In this document: one piece after another, positions 1 through 13,557 of the stretch
Numbering within the stretch: the first letter of the stretch is position 1
How the letters are laid out: each line of letters begins with the position of its first letter
Assembly: GCA_005281725.1 (NCBI GenBank)
Contig: SSBO01000003.1
Location: 6,696,495-6,760,494, forward strand
Length of the DNA: 64,000 nt
Reading direction: 5' to 3'
Origin: Wuchereria bancrofti
Lineage: Eukaryota > Nematoda > Chromadorea > Rhabditida > Onchocercidae
Position numbers and translations under genes: made by a program
Notes under the pieces: model-generated
Told to the model about the DNA's origin: nothing
The model's input: only the letters and a program-made list of their open reading frames with translations
Database searches by the model: none

Positions 1-327
1 GTTCTCGTTTCCTGTTCATAATTATTTCGAAGAGCAACTAGTGATTAACACTCCTACCCAAATTAGTAACTAGTTCACCAGTAAACTGCACATATGACTA
101 CTTTCACTCTTCGAATTCCTTTTCTTTCTTTAAATTCAACTTAAATTAAGATATCAAACATTTTTATAATAAACCCGATTCTTGATATCGTTTACAGATA
201 ATATTCCGTTTAAATGAAAATGCTAACAACTTTTAACATTCAGACCGTTAATGCAAGAAATGCACAAAAAAAATCTAGCTAACCACACTAAAGATCACAA
301 AGACTTACACTTCTCGACGTTACTTAC

Positions 328-525
328 ATCGTCTTCATCAGTATCCGAGAAAGAATTACTGTCCTCTTCATTGTCATCATCATTAGATGAATCCCCTTCG
401 ACGTTTAACACCTCCACGCGCTTACGAGTCACAGGATCTCTCCTTTCATTATCAGATATATCAAGTGACATGTGATGACGATCGATTTCATCGTAAATCT
501 CGTCACTATCTTCTTCCGAACTCAT
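328..525 (-). CDS. N-terminal exon of an unidentified acidic protein (partial gene)
   Basis: The exon reads leftward from an ATG at 525 and encodes about 66 residues starting MSSEEDSDEIYDEID. It is dominated by Asp, Glu and Ser, with several casein-kinase-2-like S-D/E-x-E sites, and has no membrane segment or recognised domain. Two good GTAAGT donors follow each other: one ends the exon at 328, the other at 309 and would add six residues. The rest of the gene must lie beyond the left edge, because no further exon was found in 1-300. Such acidic heads are common in chromatin, transcription-elongation and ribosome-biogenesis proteins, but nothing here decides between them, so no function is given. 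That the exon is coding is likely from its composition and length. An open frame on the opposite strand over the same bases is a shadow. Confidence 0.6.
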
Positions 526-2235
526 TCCGTCCCGAAAATAAGCAAGAATAATTCAAGCAAATTTAAGAGAACAGGCCAGTTCTTCGTTTTTGAAGGAATA
601 AAGTCAAGAAACAAAAATATTCGCCACTAGATTGGTTGAAGTTTATGGATTTAAGGATCATGAAATGACACCATGATTTAAGGATATTATGACTTCTTGT
701 TTACATTTAAAGTATAAAACCGTCACTCCCTCGTATTTTACGGCAATTTGTTGTGTACATCAAAGGTGAACTTGATATTTTTACGGTAAAACATGAAAAT
801 ATTTAGAAAATTATTACCAGCCGTCCTATTTTCACCATAAAATAACTTAAATAAACCTTTTTTATCTTTTTTTAAAAATTTTATTTCAGTCTTCTACAGA
901 TGAAGGATAAACGATAAAAAATGTTCTAAATCTTCATTGAGAAAGGGAAAACAAGAGATTCTGCCAACCAAACCTCGACCGCATTCTTTCAGATGTCGCT
1001 TCACCAGTGAACCAAGTCGTTACATATTCGTTGCATGCCACCAATAATGAAATGGGTTTTTACGGCGGGGTAGTTTGAATTCGAGGGGTTAGGGTTTTCT
1101 TCAAGTTTTGGGTTTGGGTGGCACGAAATAGGTAAGTTGGTGGAAGCATTGCGAAATTATTCCACGTAGGACAAGAAATTCTTGGATTATTTTCTAGGAC
1201 TAAGATCTTCATTGCCATCAATTCTAGAGCTATTTTTAAAACTTCAATTTATCCAATTCCTCCCCACCTCCGCTCTCGTCCTTTTCATCACCTCTTTGAA
1301 ATATTATCATTCTTTACGATCAAATAAAACCGTTTTCAAGCATTACGATTGTTTGAAATTGTTGTGGGAGACAACTAATCTTCCTTTATATGAATCCGTA
1401 AAACTCGTTGGAGTCCGAAATCACTGACACATGGAAGAACAGTAATGTTAACAAAGGGTTAACGTCTCGAACAAATTGTTGGTGTTAGTACCGGAAGGGG
1501 TGATTCAAATCTGACCTGTCTTTTTCAAGAACGTAGGTGTTTTTAAAGAGGTCAAAAAGTAGATTAAGCATGACCTAACTTTAGAACTTTACTGTAGTGA
1601 CAAGAATAAAACAGGAGAGAAACTGTGGGAAATATATTTAGCCAATTAACATTGTAATTAGGAGTTGAAATTGCTAAGGACTTTCCTTTAAACCTTTATA
1701 TGTATGATTGAAAAGAAGAAGATAGAGTGAATTCGATCCCTGAAAGAGATGAAGTGAATGGCTTTTAGTTGGGGAAGACATCAGAGATTCATTTAAGGAA
1801 ATAATTTTACAATTTTATATAGTTATGCTGTAGAAAGAACGTAACCATATGGCATGCTCTAACTTCATTTTCCCTTTCTTTGAATGTAACGAACTTCTGT
1901 GCAAATAATTCTATGCAAATGATAAGCAGGAAACCGAGGCTTGAAATCACTTATGAACAAAATACATGTGTGGAATTATAAAAACCTGATTAACTCTTAA
2001 TTGAAAGTTAAGTGTCGATCAACATCTGGATAACCTTAAGTAAATTGAACCCTATATAGTGGTTGAGCGATCTGGCAACTTCTATAATTATATGAATTGC
2101 TGACAAATCAATATTGTTATTGTGGAGACTAAATTAACCACAAATATAATTATGTGCATCATTTTACTGATGACTGAACATGTAATCGATTGGTGCATTC
2201 CGGATTAGTGAGTGCTAAAAAGAATGTTTCAGGAT
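526..2235. other. Intergenic region between divergent genes
   Basis: AT-rich sequence between the acidic-protein gene on the minus strand and the SAPS gene on the plus strand. It should hold both promoters. Around 1050-1130 there is a GC-richer patch of G-rich runs. The open frame at 1182-1427 has no ATG at its apparent start, no splice context and no family resemblance, so it is not called. Confidence 0.5.
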
Positions 2236-5200
2236 ATGTTCTGGTCGAGCGATCTAGCAGCTTCTGTAAGTAAACTAGATGAGTTATTGAAGAATAATAC
2301 CGCAACATTAGCAGATGTGTTGGAAGATGATTATGCGATACAGGAAATTCGTAATGGCAACCATCAGCTCATTAATTTGTACGTTCGAATTCACCCTTCT
2401 AGTCTGCACTGTTTGGTTGCTAATTGCATGAGATTTTCACCATTACTTTTATTGTCTAATGATGGATTTCCTGGTTTTTCGACATCGCTTGTTTTGCGGT
2501 GATGATTTGGTGGATGTTTGCATGATATTATCCATCACATTACCATATTCGAGTGATTCGATTCCGTAAATGCCAGGGATATTTTAAAACACGAACTTTA
2601 AAGCTGCTTGCGAGTTTTCCCATATTCATAATAGTATTGTAGCTTAGTGACATGGCAGTATGAACCATATTCACCATATGGATGGTTTTTAATGATATCA
2701 TCTGTTACAGTACTAATGGCACTAAGCAAACGAAGCCTAAGAAAAACCTTCAATTTTTATGAACTTCGTAAACAGTCCGTGTATTGCAGTTTAACAAGAC
2801 AAGAAGTAATAGCACAAATGATCAAAGGTGCATTAGAGCCAGAAATCGATGAAAGATTACCACTGAAAGAACAGTACAAGTACTTTTTTGTTGTCTTTCC
2901 TCACGGTCGCTGAACTTTCAAAAACTTACATAGAACATGCATATTTTAAAGAGTTTGAATAAATGTAGAGAATGAGTTAATCATTTAGTGATTTAGTATC
3001 AGTTATGTTGTTGGAAAGATTCAGACCTGAAGTTAGTGATTTCTACTTACAGAAAAGCTCACTTGTGCGCCGAGATCTTATCGATAAATAATGAAGAGCT
3101 TAGTAGGGCAGTTATTAATAACGAAGAGGCGTGCAATTTACTTTTTGATTTCCTGGATAGCAGGAAGTTAAACCATGTCATTGTCAATTTTTATATGAAA
3201 ATATTCTCACAAATTATTAGTAGATTCCCTGATCAGGTATGCATTTACTTCATTTACTTTTTTCTACCAAATATCAGTTTATTATAATGTAGGAATAATT
3301 TTGCGTAAAGTAAGTTATCTTTCGGGAAATAAGGTTAATAAGTCTTTTAGCCTTTAGTTAGTTGGGTTTTAGGAATCCTTCAGAATATTTTTTGTATTTC
3401 TATAGTGGGAATCAAACAATTCAGCTAGTCAGCTATTCAGCTAATGGGTGGATTGAGTAACAGTACTATGGACTGATTTCTGACATGATCTAACCGCCGT
3501 TACATCTCTTCTTGGAAATAGATTTTGCTTACTGATTTTTAAGGTATAATTTCCAATTAGTCAATAACTAAAACTTTTTATGTTTGCTTTATTTGCATAT
3601 TTTATCAAAAAAAGTGCTAGACAAAGATTTTTAGGTGAATTTTAGGTATTTCCCCGCATGAAGGAAAGTCAATTTTTGATTCATTGTATGAGGAGTATGA
3701 ATCATTCGGCTGTTATGGAATTGTTGTATCGTATCGTTAGTGGCCTATCAAATGTCGAGCAGCAGGATTATATTAAGCAGGTATCGATAAACTGATTATT
3801 TTCTGATCGTGTCCTGTTGCTCTGCTCACATCCTTAGAATTATGCTGGCATCAGCAAGCGTTTTTTTTTTTTGAGTGTTAAAGAAAGCTGGTATATTTCA
3901 GTGGTGTGCGGAAAGTCGAATGGTGGAAAGCCTCTGCGATCTTCTTGTTCCTGAACAACTACCTGTTGTATGTTTTATTATTGTCTCAGTTAGAATTATC
4001 TAAAATTCTCGCAACTTCTAGTATCGGAACGAGGGAAGATAATGGAAAAAAAATTCTTTACTCGGCTATCATTTCTCAAATTGATGTAGTTAAAGTTAAT
4101 CATTAATTGCTTAACTCTAATGTGTGCTTAAAAGCCGTTTCTGTTTAACCATTTTAGGTTCATGATAACGTTGGTCATTTATGGAGCGAACTGGTACGTA
4201 TGTTACGTGATATGCAATATACCGCAGAATGCAAGCGGAATGATTCTTTGTTGGAGAGTTTGCAGTCGGAACGGAATGTGCGGCATTTAATGAGTCGTAT
4301 GTTACCTGACAATATGGAGCAGCGTCGTGATTCTGTTATTGTCAATGCTGCTGCTATTTTGATTACCCTTTTGGAAACTAATTTTATCCCTAATTGGTTT
4401 GCACTTTTTTTTTCTTTGGACACTGTGATATGTTGATATAGAAGATACAGTGCCCAACACACTACGGTGCTTTAATTTGTTCCTGTTGAGTTTTTAGGAT
4501 ATGTAGAGGGCCCCAACAAAGGTCAAAGAGCCTACAGTAGAAAAATCTATAGCTTAATATTACCTTTTCAAAACTCCACAGACTAGTTTTCCGAGAGAAT
4601 CACTGTATCTAAGTTTCTCTGGAAAGTAACTTATATTCCATTTAATAATTTTCTAATTTTCAGTCCCAGTCATCAGTTGGGGATGGAGGATCGTGGTATT
4701 CAAGCTCAATGGTATGGTGGTGTTCCGGTTGCGGAAAACGAACTAAACGGTACCACGGTTTGGCAGCCTGATGCAGGTCACATAGTTGAGACAATCGTTG
4801 CTGCCTCAGCTGATCGGATTGTCAGTGTAGTAATTGATTCTCTTAAGGTATTGCACAGATAAGCATTCACATGGAAACATATTATTAAGAAAGTTTTTTG
4901 GTTTTTTTTGTGAATGATTACTTCTAATAGGTTTTTTTGTTATTTTCATGTATTTTTCATCCTTACTTCTGCTACTAGTTCAGTAGAAAAAATTACTGGC
5001 ATTAAAAACGCTTTCGTTCTTTGAAATGCTGAAAAAGCTGTGAAAACCGTATATATAACCTTATGTTGACTGTATGCTGATCTTATGATTTGCATCCTAC
5101 TAATTCTAACACAATGATATAATATGTGTTTTTTTCATTGTTTTGAAAAATTAATTCTTCTATTAACATTCATACTCAAGTATATTTGTTTGTAGATAGG

Positions 5201-7752
5201 AGATGGCAATATAAAGATATGCAGCGATACGTGGTGCCCACTGATGCGATTGTTAGTGCTAGTGCTGGATACAAATCATATGGCAACACATCAGGCTATT
5301 TTGGCAGCATTTTCATCTTTCTCAAGAAGCCCATTCAAACTGTTCCTCACTTATATCAACACTCATCCTCAGCTTACACTCTTTCAAAACCTTTTACATC
5401 GAGCCATTGCTTATATTCTTTATACACTTTCGCCTTCTCCCTCACCACTTATACAGTATTTAATTAAAGTAATACCTCGAGAAGTTGCATTCTTTATGTA
5501 GATTATAGGCATTTAATATTGATTACCTAATTAGTGGCCGTAACTATATGTTGTATGATTGTAGTTATTAATTAAGTAATCTTTATTAAACATTTAATCT
5601 TTTGGCAAAACATTCAATTCAATTGCGAAGTCTCATTTTTCATTTCTTCATTGTATAGTGAACACTTCAAAATAACTGCGGTGAGGATGTGAACCTTGAA
5701 GTTAAAGTTGAAAAAAAAAATTTCTTATAAATTATAAATTAATTAGGTTACAATGAAATAGCTTTGTTATTTTGCAAGCTTTTTTTTGAATTCTTTGATT
5801 TTATAGAGCTGTTTTTTTAGGATGTGGATATATTAAGGCATATACTGGCTGGTTATGAGACATCACGAGATGATTTTCTTCACGGATCTTCAAAAAGAAT
5901 GCTGCATGGTTTTTATATGAATCTTGCATTGTTAATCAAGTGTGCTTCTGAATCTTCATGCAACGCTGGGTGCATCACGCAGTTAATTCAAGGTAGACGC
6001 AGTTTCTTAAATGCGTGTGCATATTCTGGTATTAACTTTTGTCTTTATTTTTCTCCAACAAATAAAGGAATACAGTAGTATGAGCACAGATATAAAGCTG
6101 ATAACATTTATTGCTGTGTTTCTAGAATCCGATCAAGCTGCTTACTGGGAAGCTTTCTCAGAGCAAATAAAAGAATATGAAGAGAAAAATCGTGGTGACG
6201 ACACAGGTATCACTCCTCCACCATCGAGTAATATCGTTGATACGGCGAAAATTGACGCATGTGATGTCCCTGAACCTATGGTCAGTGGTGCTGCAGAGGT
6301 ATTCTAATTTGATCTTACGTATTTTTCTTTCTTATTTTTGAGTAGAGTTTTTTTTAAACCTTTTTTTTGGATAGTAAAGGTTTTTACTTTTATTTTTTAT
6401 AAATTTCTTATTCGTCTTTTACGATTTTTTGCTGTTTGTAAAATGGCCCAAGATTGCAGAATTAGATAATAGGAAGTTTATACAAGTTAAATTATTTCGA
6501 AATTACAGTTAATGGATGAGTATGAACAGTATTTAATACCTCGATCTTTAGCAGAGGATGTTGCAATATCATTCCCATGCTCTTCTCATAACACTGAGTA
6601 TGCAAATTTATTTTCTACATAAAATATCAGAACTATAAAGTTTTATTGTCCATGTCATTAAAATAATAATGTCGCTGGTGTAAGAAACACCTTATCATTA
6701 AAGTACTATAAATGGATAAGTGTTATAAATTTTCTAGCATTATCATAAATTAGCATGTAAATTTTCTATCAGTATCATAGGTCTTTCGTTCCAGGGTGCC
6801 CGTGAATGTGTATCTTTTTTATGGAAAGAAATTTTTAAGCAAGAAGTTTTGCTCCTTAAATATTTTACTTATTTGAGAATAAATAAATACATTTATATTA
6901 TTTTAGTTACGAGATCACTGATTTCACTTCGGATTGCGGCATTGCAAAAGATTTTGCTAGCATCGTGAGTTTCCTCTTTTTTTTTTTCAACTTTTAAGTT
7001 TCTGAACTCACTGTTTATAGTGATAAATGTTGTTTAGGGGAACGAAGATGTGTTTGATACAATGTGTGCATTGAAGATCGATACAGGTATGGAGTCAGAA
7101 GACGGATGGCTAAGGACAAGCAATTCCAAGGTATCTTAACGACTCACTGAAATTGCAAGTCAAGGGATGGGAAAACGAAATAAATTTCCACTACATAGAG
7201 TCTATATATTTGTTTGTATAGTAATTAATTTCGTGTAGGAAATAGATAACAAGACAGCTAGCGATAACAGAGAGGAATCAGGATCGAAGCTTTCCGTATT
7301 TTGGGACAGTGCTGCTCCTATGCTTAATTCTAATAAAGTTGCTGCCAGCGATATTCCTGAGGAAAATGAAAGAGATGCATCAAAGGCGAATGTAACAAAG
7401 GAAGAGAAGAAAATATCAAAATGTGTCATAGGTTACTTTTTATGAATCTTGTAAATCTAATTGTTTGATAGGATGCATTATATTATAAAAAGTTTTGATT
7501 GAAAGAGAATTATCATTCATTTAAAACATGGTTTCAGAAGATAAATGGCCACAGGCTTCGTCAATGTCCTCCATGGATTTCGGCAATTGGGCTGATTTCA
7601 CATCCATGAAGCCTGACGATTGGCCTCCACCACATTCTCAATCCGAAGATGACGCATGGAATGAGACTGGTGAAGACATATTTCTCAGTCCTGCAGCAGC
7701 GGCACTTAGTGGTGGCATCGCATCTGTAATTATGGCAGGAAATATGAAGTAG
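2236..7752 (+). CDS. saps-1: SAPS-domain regulatory subunit of protein phosphatase 6 (PP6R / saps-1-like)
   Basis: Fifteen exons keep phase throughout: 2236-2378, 2790-2879, 3053-3236, 3646-3780, 3902-3967, 4158-4396, 4664-4847, 5196-5468, 5821-5992, 6090-6298, 6509-6597, 6907-6964, 7038-7130, 7239-7431 and 7538-7752, about 780 residues. The family binds the PP6 catalytic subunit (Sit4 in yeast) as a scaffold. Family matches are the start MFWSSDLAASVSKLDELL, then LINFLTRQEVI, LLFDFLDSRKLN, AAAILITLLETNF and AYWEAFSEQ, followed by an acidic/Ser-rich tail with the motif FGNWADFTSM, like the GWAKFTDF of human PP6R proteins. An in-frame ATG at 2224 overlaps a TTTCAG acceptor ending at 2232. Trans-splicing there would make the ATG at 2236 the start, which aligns with the human MFW start. 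The acceptor of exon 10 is uncertain: 6126 is in the same phase and has a better pyrimidine tract, but would skip 12 residues. Confidence 0.9.
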
Positions 7753-9579
7753 GTTAACTTTAATTTTAATTATTCCTAGTATCGTACGGCAATTGCACTT
7801 CTTGCGTTTTGTTTTTTGAGTAGGTTTTTGAGTATGGAGTGATGGTATTCATTATTAAGCTGGTTTAGTACATACTGTACAACTAGCGATGAATTAAGAC
7901 TTCTGACGTAAGTTGTTTCTATTCTCAATTTTTCTCAATGAGTAAAAAGCGAATTTACTTATTCATCATAATTTGGAAATCCTGTGTACGACTTATGAAT
8001 TCCATATTGCACATAAATTATGTTTTATAAACTCAGCAAAATCTAGAAGCATTTTTCTGCCCTGCTTTGTTGCATATCTATTAGAAATTGATCTGAGCTT
8101 TTCACTGACTGATATGAAGTCATGGTGGGAGTCGCATTGTTTCTTTCCCGATTGATATTAAATGTTGTTGTTTGCATTTTGAATGTTATTTATCTTTTTT
8201 GTTTTTTTCAAAAGAGCAAATCATAGCATTTTTCAGAGGATCCGATTCAAACAGTTCAGAATAATAAAGTGCATCATTTCATTTTGGGATCAAGAAGAGA
8301 ATTATTTATTATAGATTACGTTTGATTATTGAATGTTTAAATTAGGATTATGTCACAAGGTTTTTATTCAGTATTTAAAAATATGTCCTATGTTGCTATA
8401 TTATGATGTACTCATTTCACAGCCAGTCTTTTCATTTTTCCTTTGTAAAATTTCCTCTACTGAATTTTCATGTTGCAGTTAACATTGAGTTTTCGATTTA
8501 TATGAATATGTTTTAGAAAAATAGGGCCTTCTGAGGTTTTTGTTTAAAGAGAATTCATAGGAACAACCGTTTGGAAGGATTTTATGTACGTTCTGTTACA
8601 GTTAGGTAATAAACTGGATGACAGTGATCAAGTGAATTTGGAGTTAAACTACGTTATATTCCTGAATACAATTTTGGTAGAAGTGTACATGCATGTTCGT
8701 TTTATTTTTAGTTTTTTTGTTTTTATAAGATTTTTGATTCATTACGGGAATATATTTGAATATAGATAGGATAGAATTTACCCTGGGAATAGGATATAAT
8801 TCGGGAAAGTGAAAAATTTAGGAAGGTTTTAGAAATAGAAAATTTATCGTTACTGTGCTCTGGCGATTATAGTGTATAAGCACTGGTTTTTTTTATCGTT
8901 TCTGAACGCTTGAAGCTGTTGAGGAATAAACTTATATGGCACAATCAGCTCCATATGCAGAAATGCACGTTGCGCGATCCTTATCCATATTTAAAGTGGA
9001 AAAATATAACGGTATGATGAGACCTTTCTATCACCTCTCTTTTTATAGAGTTGATTGTTAAAAATTTTCTACCCTTTTTTTCCGTGAAGTCCTGATTGTT
9101 CCCTTTTCACCATCGGCATCTAAAATTTAACTATGTGATAACGAACTAGCAGGTATCACTCTGTTGCCTTCCATTAATTTTATATCAATCATGTTGCATG
9201 CTAAATTTAAATTTATTGGCATATGTAAAACAGTTCATCACTGTTGTGAGTTTGAAATATTCAGATTATATTTATCAAATTAAGTGGATATAATAGCGGT
9301 CAATGGTAAAATTCCAGGTTTTGTTGACGCTTAATACTAAAGTCCCACCTGTGGATCAGTTAAAGGAATAAATTTTGGAAAGCGGTCATGGAACAAATGG
9401 ACGAACAAGAAGCGTGAGACGATTTTTACAAGTAAAAGCTGAAGAAAGAGCGAGGATCGAATTCAAAATAATACAGTCTAGGTAGGAGTGGTGAAGTACT
9501 GTAGACAATAGGGAGGATGTATCGTTGCAGATACATTAGTGTTACTTTTTATTAACACTTGTAGAAGGGTGAAAAAAGG
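7753..9579. other. Intergenic region, SAPS 3' end to RagA promoter
   Basis: AT-rich sequence with no supported gene. It should contain the 3' UTR of the SAPS gene and the upstream region of the RagA gene. Open frames at 7973-8155 and 8584-8769 show no codon signal or splice context. A TGTAG acceptor ending at 9563, 16 bases before the RagA ATG, could be the trans-splice site of that gene. Confidence 0.45.
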
Positions 9580-12527
9580 ATGTCGAAACGAAAGGTATTA
9601 CTGATGGGGAAAAGCGGCTCTGGTAAGACTTCAATGCGTTCTATCATATTTGCCAATTATATTGCGCGTGACACGAATCGTCTTGGACCAACGATGGAGG
9701 TGGAACATGCTCATGTTCGGTTGGTTGCTTCTCTTCCCTCGAAGTTGTAAGGAAATCTGAAATTTTAGTATCATCGTGATTACAAGTACGTCTTTCAGCG
9801 ATTATAAAGGTGCACTTTGCATTTTGTCAGTAACTTATTTCTGTTTATAAACAGTCCTCCAAACGTAGCTGTTTTACTGTCTATAGCTGGAATAGGTAAA
9901 AATACCTGATTAATGACATATATTCAGTTTTAGGTGCAATGAACGAAACAAATTACCTTTTAAAAGCAAAAAACTTGAGTTTAAAAAGTCTCTGAGTTTA
10001 ACTATATGTATATATTTCTACTTACAATACTTCCAACTGCAGGTTTTTGGGTAATCTGGTATTGCATCTTTGGGATTGTGGTGGTCAAGAAGCATTTATG
10101 GAAAATTACTTAGCTTCACAGAAAGATCAAATCTTCAAAAATGTCCAGGCATGTATTCTGTTTTATTATTTACTATTGCAAATCTAAAGTTTGATTTATC
10201 TTAAATCATTAAAATTGTTGTAGTGACAATTACTTAAACGGTTAACAGTGAAGGCTTAACTTTTACTTTTGTATTTAAGTTGTTAACACCCCAGCATTGC
10301 TCAACGGTCTTTTCATCATTTTCTTTCTGTGTTTAGGTACTGATATATGTATTCGACGTAGAAAGTCGTGAACTGGAAAAGGATTATCGATATTACCAGT
10401 CATGTCTGGAAGCGCTGATTCAGAACTCACCAAATGCTAAAGTATTCTGTTTAATACACAAAATGGACTTGGTTTCTGAAGAACACAAAGATCAGGTGGG
10501 CAGTTATGTTGATCTATAAAATAATTTGAGTCCACCTGATTTTACCAATTGAAATATTTCTGGAAGCCAGTTTCTTCTCACTTTACTTTGCTACATTAGA
10601 GTTGGCACACTTACGCAATAGAGACAACTTTTGAAGAACTTAGAGTAATTCAGAGGGTTTGACACTTGTTGGATTTAACTTACATTTCTCTAGAGAGAGG
10701 CATAACTCTAAGTGTCCCTGAACTTTTTCTTTTCTTTAATTAATTGCTTGTTCCATACAACAGAGGTGGATGACTTTGTACAGTTTGAGTTTGATGTTTT
10801 AGGTATTCGCAGAGAAGGAGCGAGATATAATGTCCAGATCAAGACTTGCTGCTGAAAAATTTGGTCATGATAACGTCGTGAGGCAGTGTTACCGATCATC
10901 AATCTGGGATGAAACGCTTTACAAGGTATGTTTTCTTACTAGCTTTATTTTTCTCCATGTAACTTCTGTAAGTTCCAAAACTAAAACTCTTTCTGCTCAG
11001 GCTTGGTCGGCGATCGTTTGTCATTTAGTACCAAATGTTGCATCAATGGAAGCCAGACTAAAACAATTTGCTGTAATATTGGACGCTGACGAAGTTGGTT
11101 CTGTAATTTTTATTTCGATATGCAATATTTTACTCAGAAAAAGAAAATTGTTAAAGCTTTTGTATAATGATAAAATAACGTATAAGCAGTCATGTGAATC
11201 TGGGATGATTTTTTGGTTGTTTGTTCTTTAATTAAATATTTCTCCATGTTCTTAGCTTCTGCAGATTCCAAATCTTTAAAAATAATAGTATGGTTTCTGT
11301 AGTATATTTGAGCTGGTATTATTAGCATTTTGCAGGTACTATTATTCGAAAAGGCAACTTTCCTTGTGATAGCACAAGCACAAACCGTTCAGCATGATGA
11401 CATTCACCGTTTTGAAAAAGTTTCAAACATCATCAAACAATTCAAACTGTCGTGCAGGTTCTGCATTTTAGTTATTGTTTAAAAAATATATGAGATAATG
11501 ACGCAATCTAACACTTATCATGCTGATAAAGTTTCTTTTTGAAAGCTCCTCATTATCTTGTCCCTTTTCGTCTACTCCTAGTTGATGTTTATGTATTCCA
11601 TTCCTAGTGTTCGTGGCTTGACATTATTTTGAAGTATTTGATGCATTTTCTAACTTATAGATATCACTTTAAAGCAGAAAATTCCTTGTTAATCATTTTC
11701 TTTTGTCTAAGTTTACTTGTTTGTACTTTAAGGAATCAGTGACGTAGTGGGCATAGTCTGGTCTCTTTCATTTTCACCGTATAATTTGTAATTAAATTAA
11801 GTTATTCTTTATTGATGTATCTTTGAAATACTCGAACCTTATTAATCGCGGACTTGGAATGCCAAACTCGGATATAAAGGAAATTTATAGGCTCCAAACT
11901 AATGACTCTATATAACATTATTTTTTTTTAATTTTCTTTTAAATAGGTTTAATTTTAAAAAATTTTCAAGAAATTTATGGATAATTCATTATTGTAGCAA
12001 GCTGGGTTCCCAATTTGAATGTATGTGTGTGCGAAATAGTAAATTTGCCGTATTTATTGATAGCTTTACCTGCAATACATTTATTATGGTGGTACTATCG
12101 GATGCAACTGTCTGTAAGTTACTCCTTATTAATATACGTTAACACTGTTGAGTTTTCTAGATGAAGAAAGGATATTCTTTCATCTTTTCAGTGAGCGTTG
12201 CTTCTAGCAAGCACAAAATTCTATCAAACACAAAAAAAGATATATATCATCTTGTATCATTGGCTCTCTGCTCGGAACCGAGGATTCATTGAATCGTGCA
12301 AATACTTGACTGGAATAAATAAGATTAATACACTAGTTTTTATATAGGATTTGTAACAGTTGATTATTTGGACTGTAATCATGATGGATGTAAGGATGCT
12401 TCTTCAGTAATCCATCTGCCAAGTTATCATGAATTAGTTCAATTTAAAAAATTTTTTAGCATCTGCTGCAACGTTAATGAACATAAGGAATGCTCGGAAA
12501 CATTTTGAAAAACTAGAAGCTCGGTAG
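9580..12527 (+). CDS. raga-1: Ras-related GTPase RagA (RagA/B orthologue)
   Basis: Eight exons: 9580-9719, 10043-10148, 10337-10495, 10803-10925, 11001-11093, 11336-11457, 11998-12113 and 12460-12527, giving 308 residues (human RagA has 313). RagA pairs with RagC/D on the lysosome and recruits TORC1 when amino acids are plentiful. The sequence shows the P-loop [10 protein letters not shown] (residues 9-18), switch I threonine T38 in LGPTMEVEH, the G3 box WDCGGQ (57-62), the G4-equivalent HKMD (123-126), the conserved [13 protein letters not shown] and the roadblock-fold C-terminal domain ending [13 protein letters not shown]. The second intron must start with GC (CCAG then GCATGT at 10149), because only this junction keeps FKNVQ-VLIYVFD in frame and aligned. 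Samp1 follows in the same orientation. From memory, the C. elegans orthologues are also neighbours. Confidence 0.97.
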
Positions 12528-13557
12528 CGGTCAAAGTTCTTCAACATACACACTGCCATACTCCACTTTCATCTATTTTTCCCTATGGAACGAGCTACTA
12601 CTTTGTATCATAATGGATTGAACTCAATTATCACAGCTTGAAGTGATATCTCAACTTACATCACATTTTATTACCATCTCCTATAACAGTTGTTTTTCAT
12701 GTTATGTTTTTCAGTGCTAACATTTTTTATTTCCAGCTTGCTATGAATTGTAACTGCAGTGGCTTGAAACATGCTTAGATGGCTGTTTATCTACACATTT
12801 TCTTGTTTTTTCTTTTGTCATAACTTTTTCATTGCAAGTTTTTGATCTCTTTTTTTCATGGATATTTCTGGATTGTTAAATCTATTTTTTGCATTTGCCA
12901 CCGTTTAGTGTAAGTTGTAATTTTCTTATTTCTGACACAAGTGGAGATAGTTTCAAAATGATCTTAATTTTCGGAGCTGCAAAGTGGGCTGCATACCTCA
13001 ATTCTGTGAAGCGGTACTAACAATTTTTGTCCTCATCTTTACTTTTTATTGATGTATTTTAGACTTACATCCTGATTTTGGATTTGAATATTCTATTTAT
13101 GTATCCAAAATGAAATTAATAAAGTTAACCTGTTGTACTATAAGTTTTCCTCAGGTTTTTATTTTAACATCTCAAATTCTTCGTGTTTGCGGTGCCTCAG
13201 AAATCAAGGTCTGGTGTAGGAATTCTTGTCATTCAATAAATTCCTCAGGATAAAGACTAGTTAGCAATATGTATATTGCTATACATAATCATGTAATTAT
13301 GTATGACCGTGTTTTTTTAATAAACTGTTCTATATATTTTTAGCGAAATTTTTATCACCTGTTTGGATCAGTAAATATAATTTACAAGATTTCAAAATTA
13401 TCAGGTTTTGGGACTTGTGTATATACAGAACGATTTCCATAAAATATACTGTTGCCTTAAATTTAAGTTTTGGTTCATAAATTTTTTTTTGCAGATTTAG
13501 TCAGTACGACGAAGAAATATTGCTGGTTCTTGCTGATGGTTTAGGCGCTTTTCAGGG
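12528..13557. other. RagA-samp1 intergenic spacer
   Basis: About 1 kb of AT-rich sequence. Two strong acceptors lie near its right end: TTTTGCAG ending at 13495 and CGCTTTTCAG ending at 13555, the second two bases before the samp1 ATG. Either could accept a spliced leader. The spacing is much larger than the roughly 100 bases typical inside nematode operons. No open reading frame is supported. Confidence 0.5.

Noticed and set aside
1182..1427. Leu-rich plus-strand open frame
   Set aside because: The start is not ATG, there is no acceptor or donor pattern, and no family is recognised.
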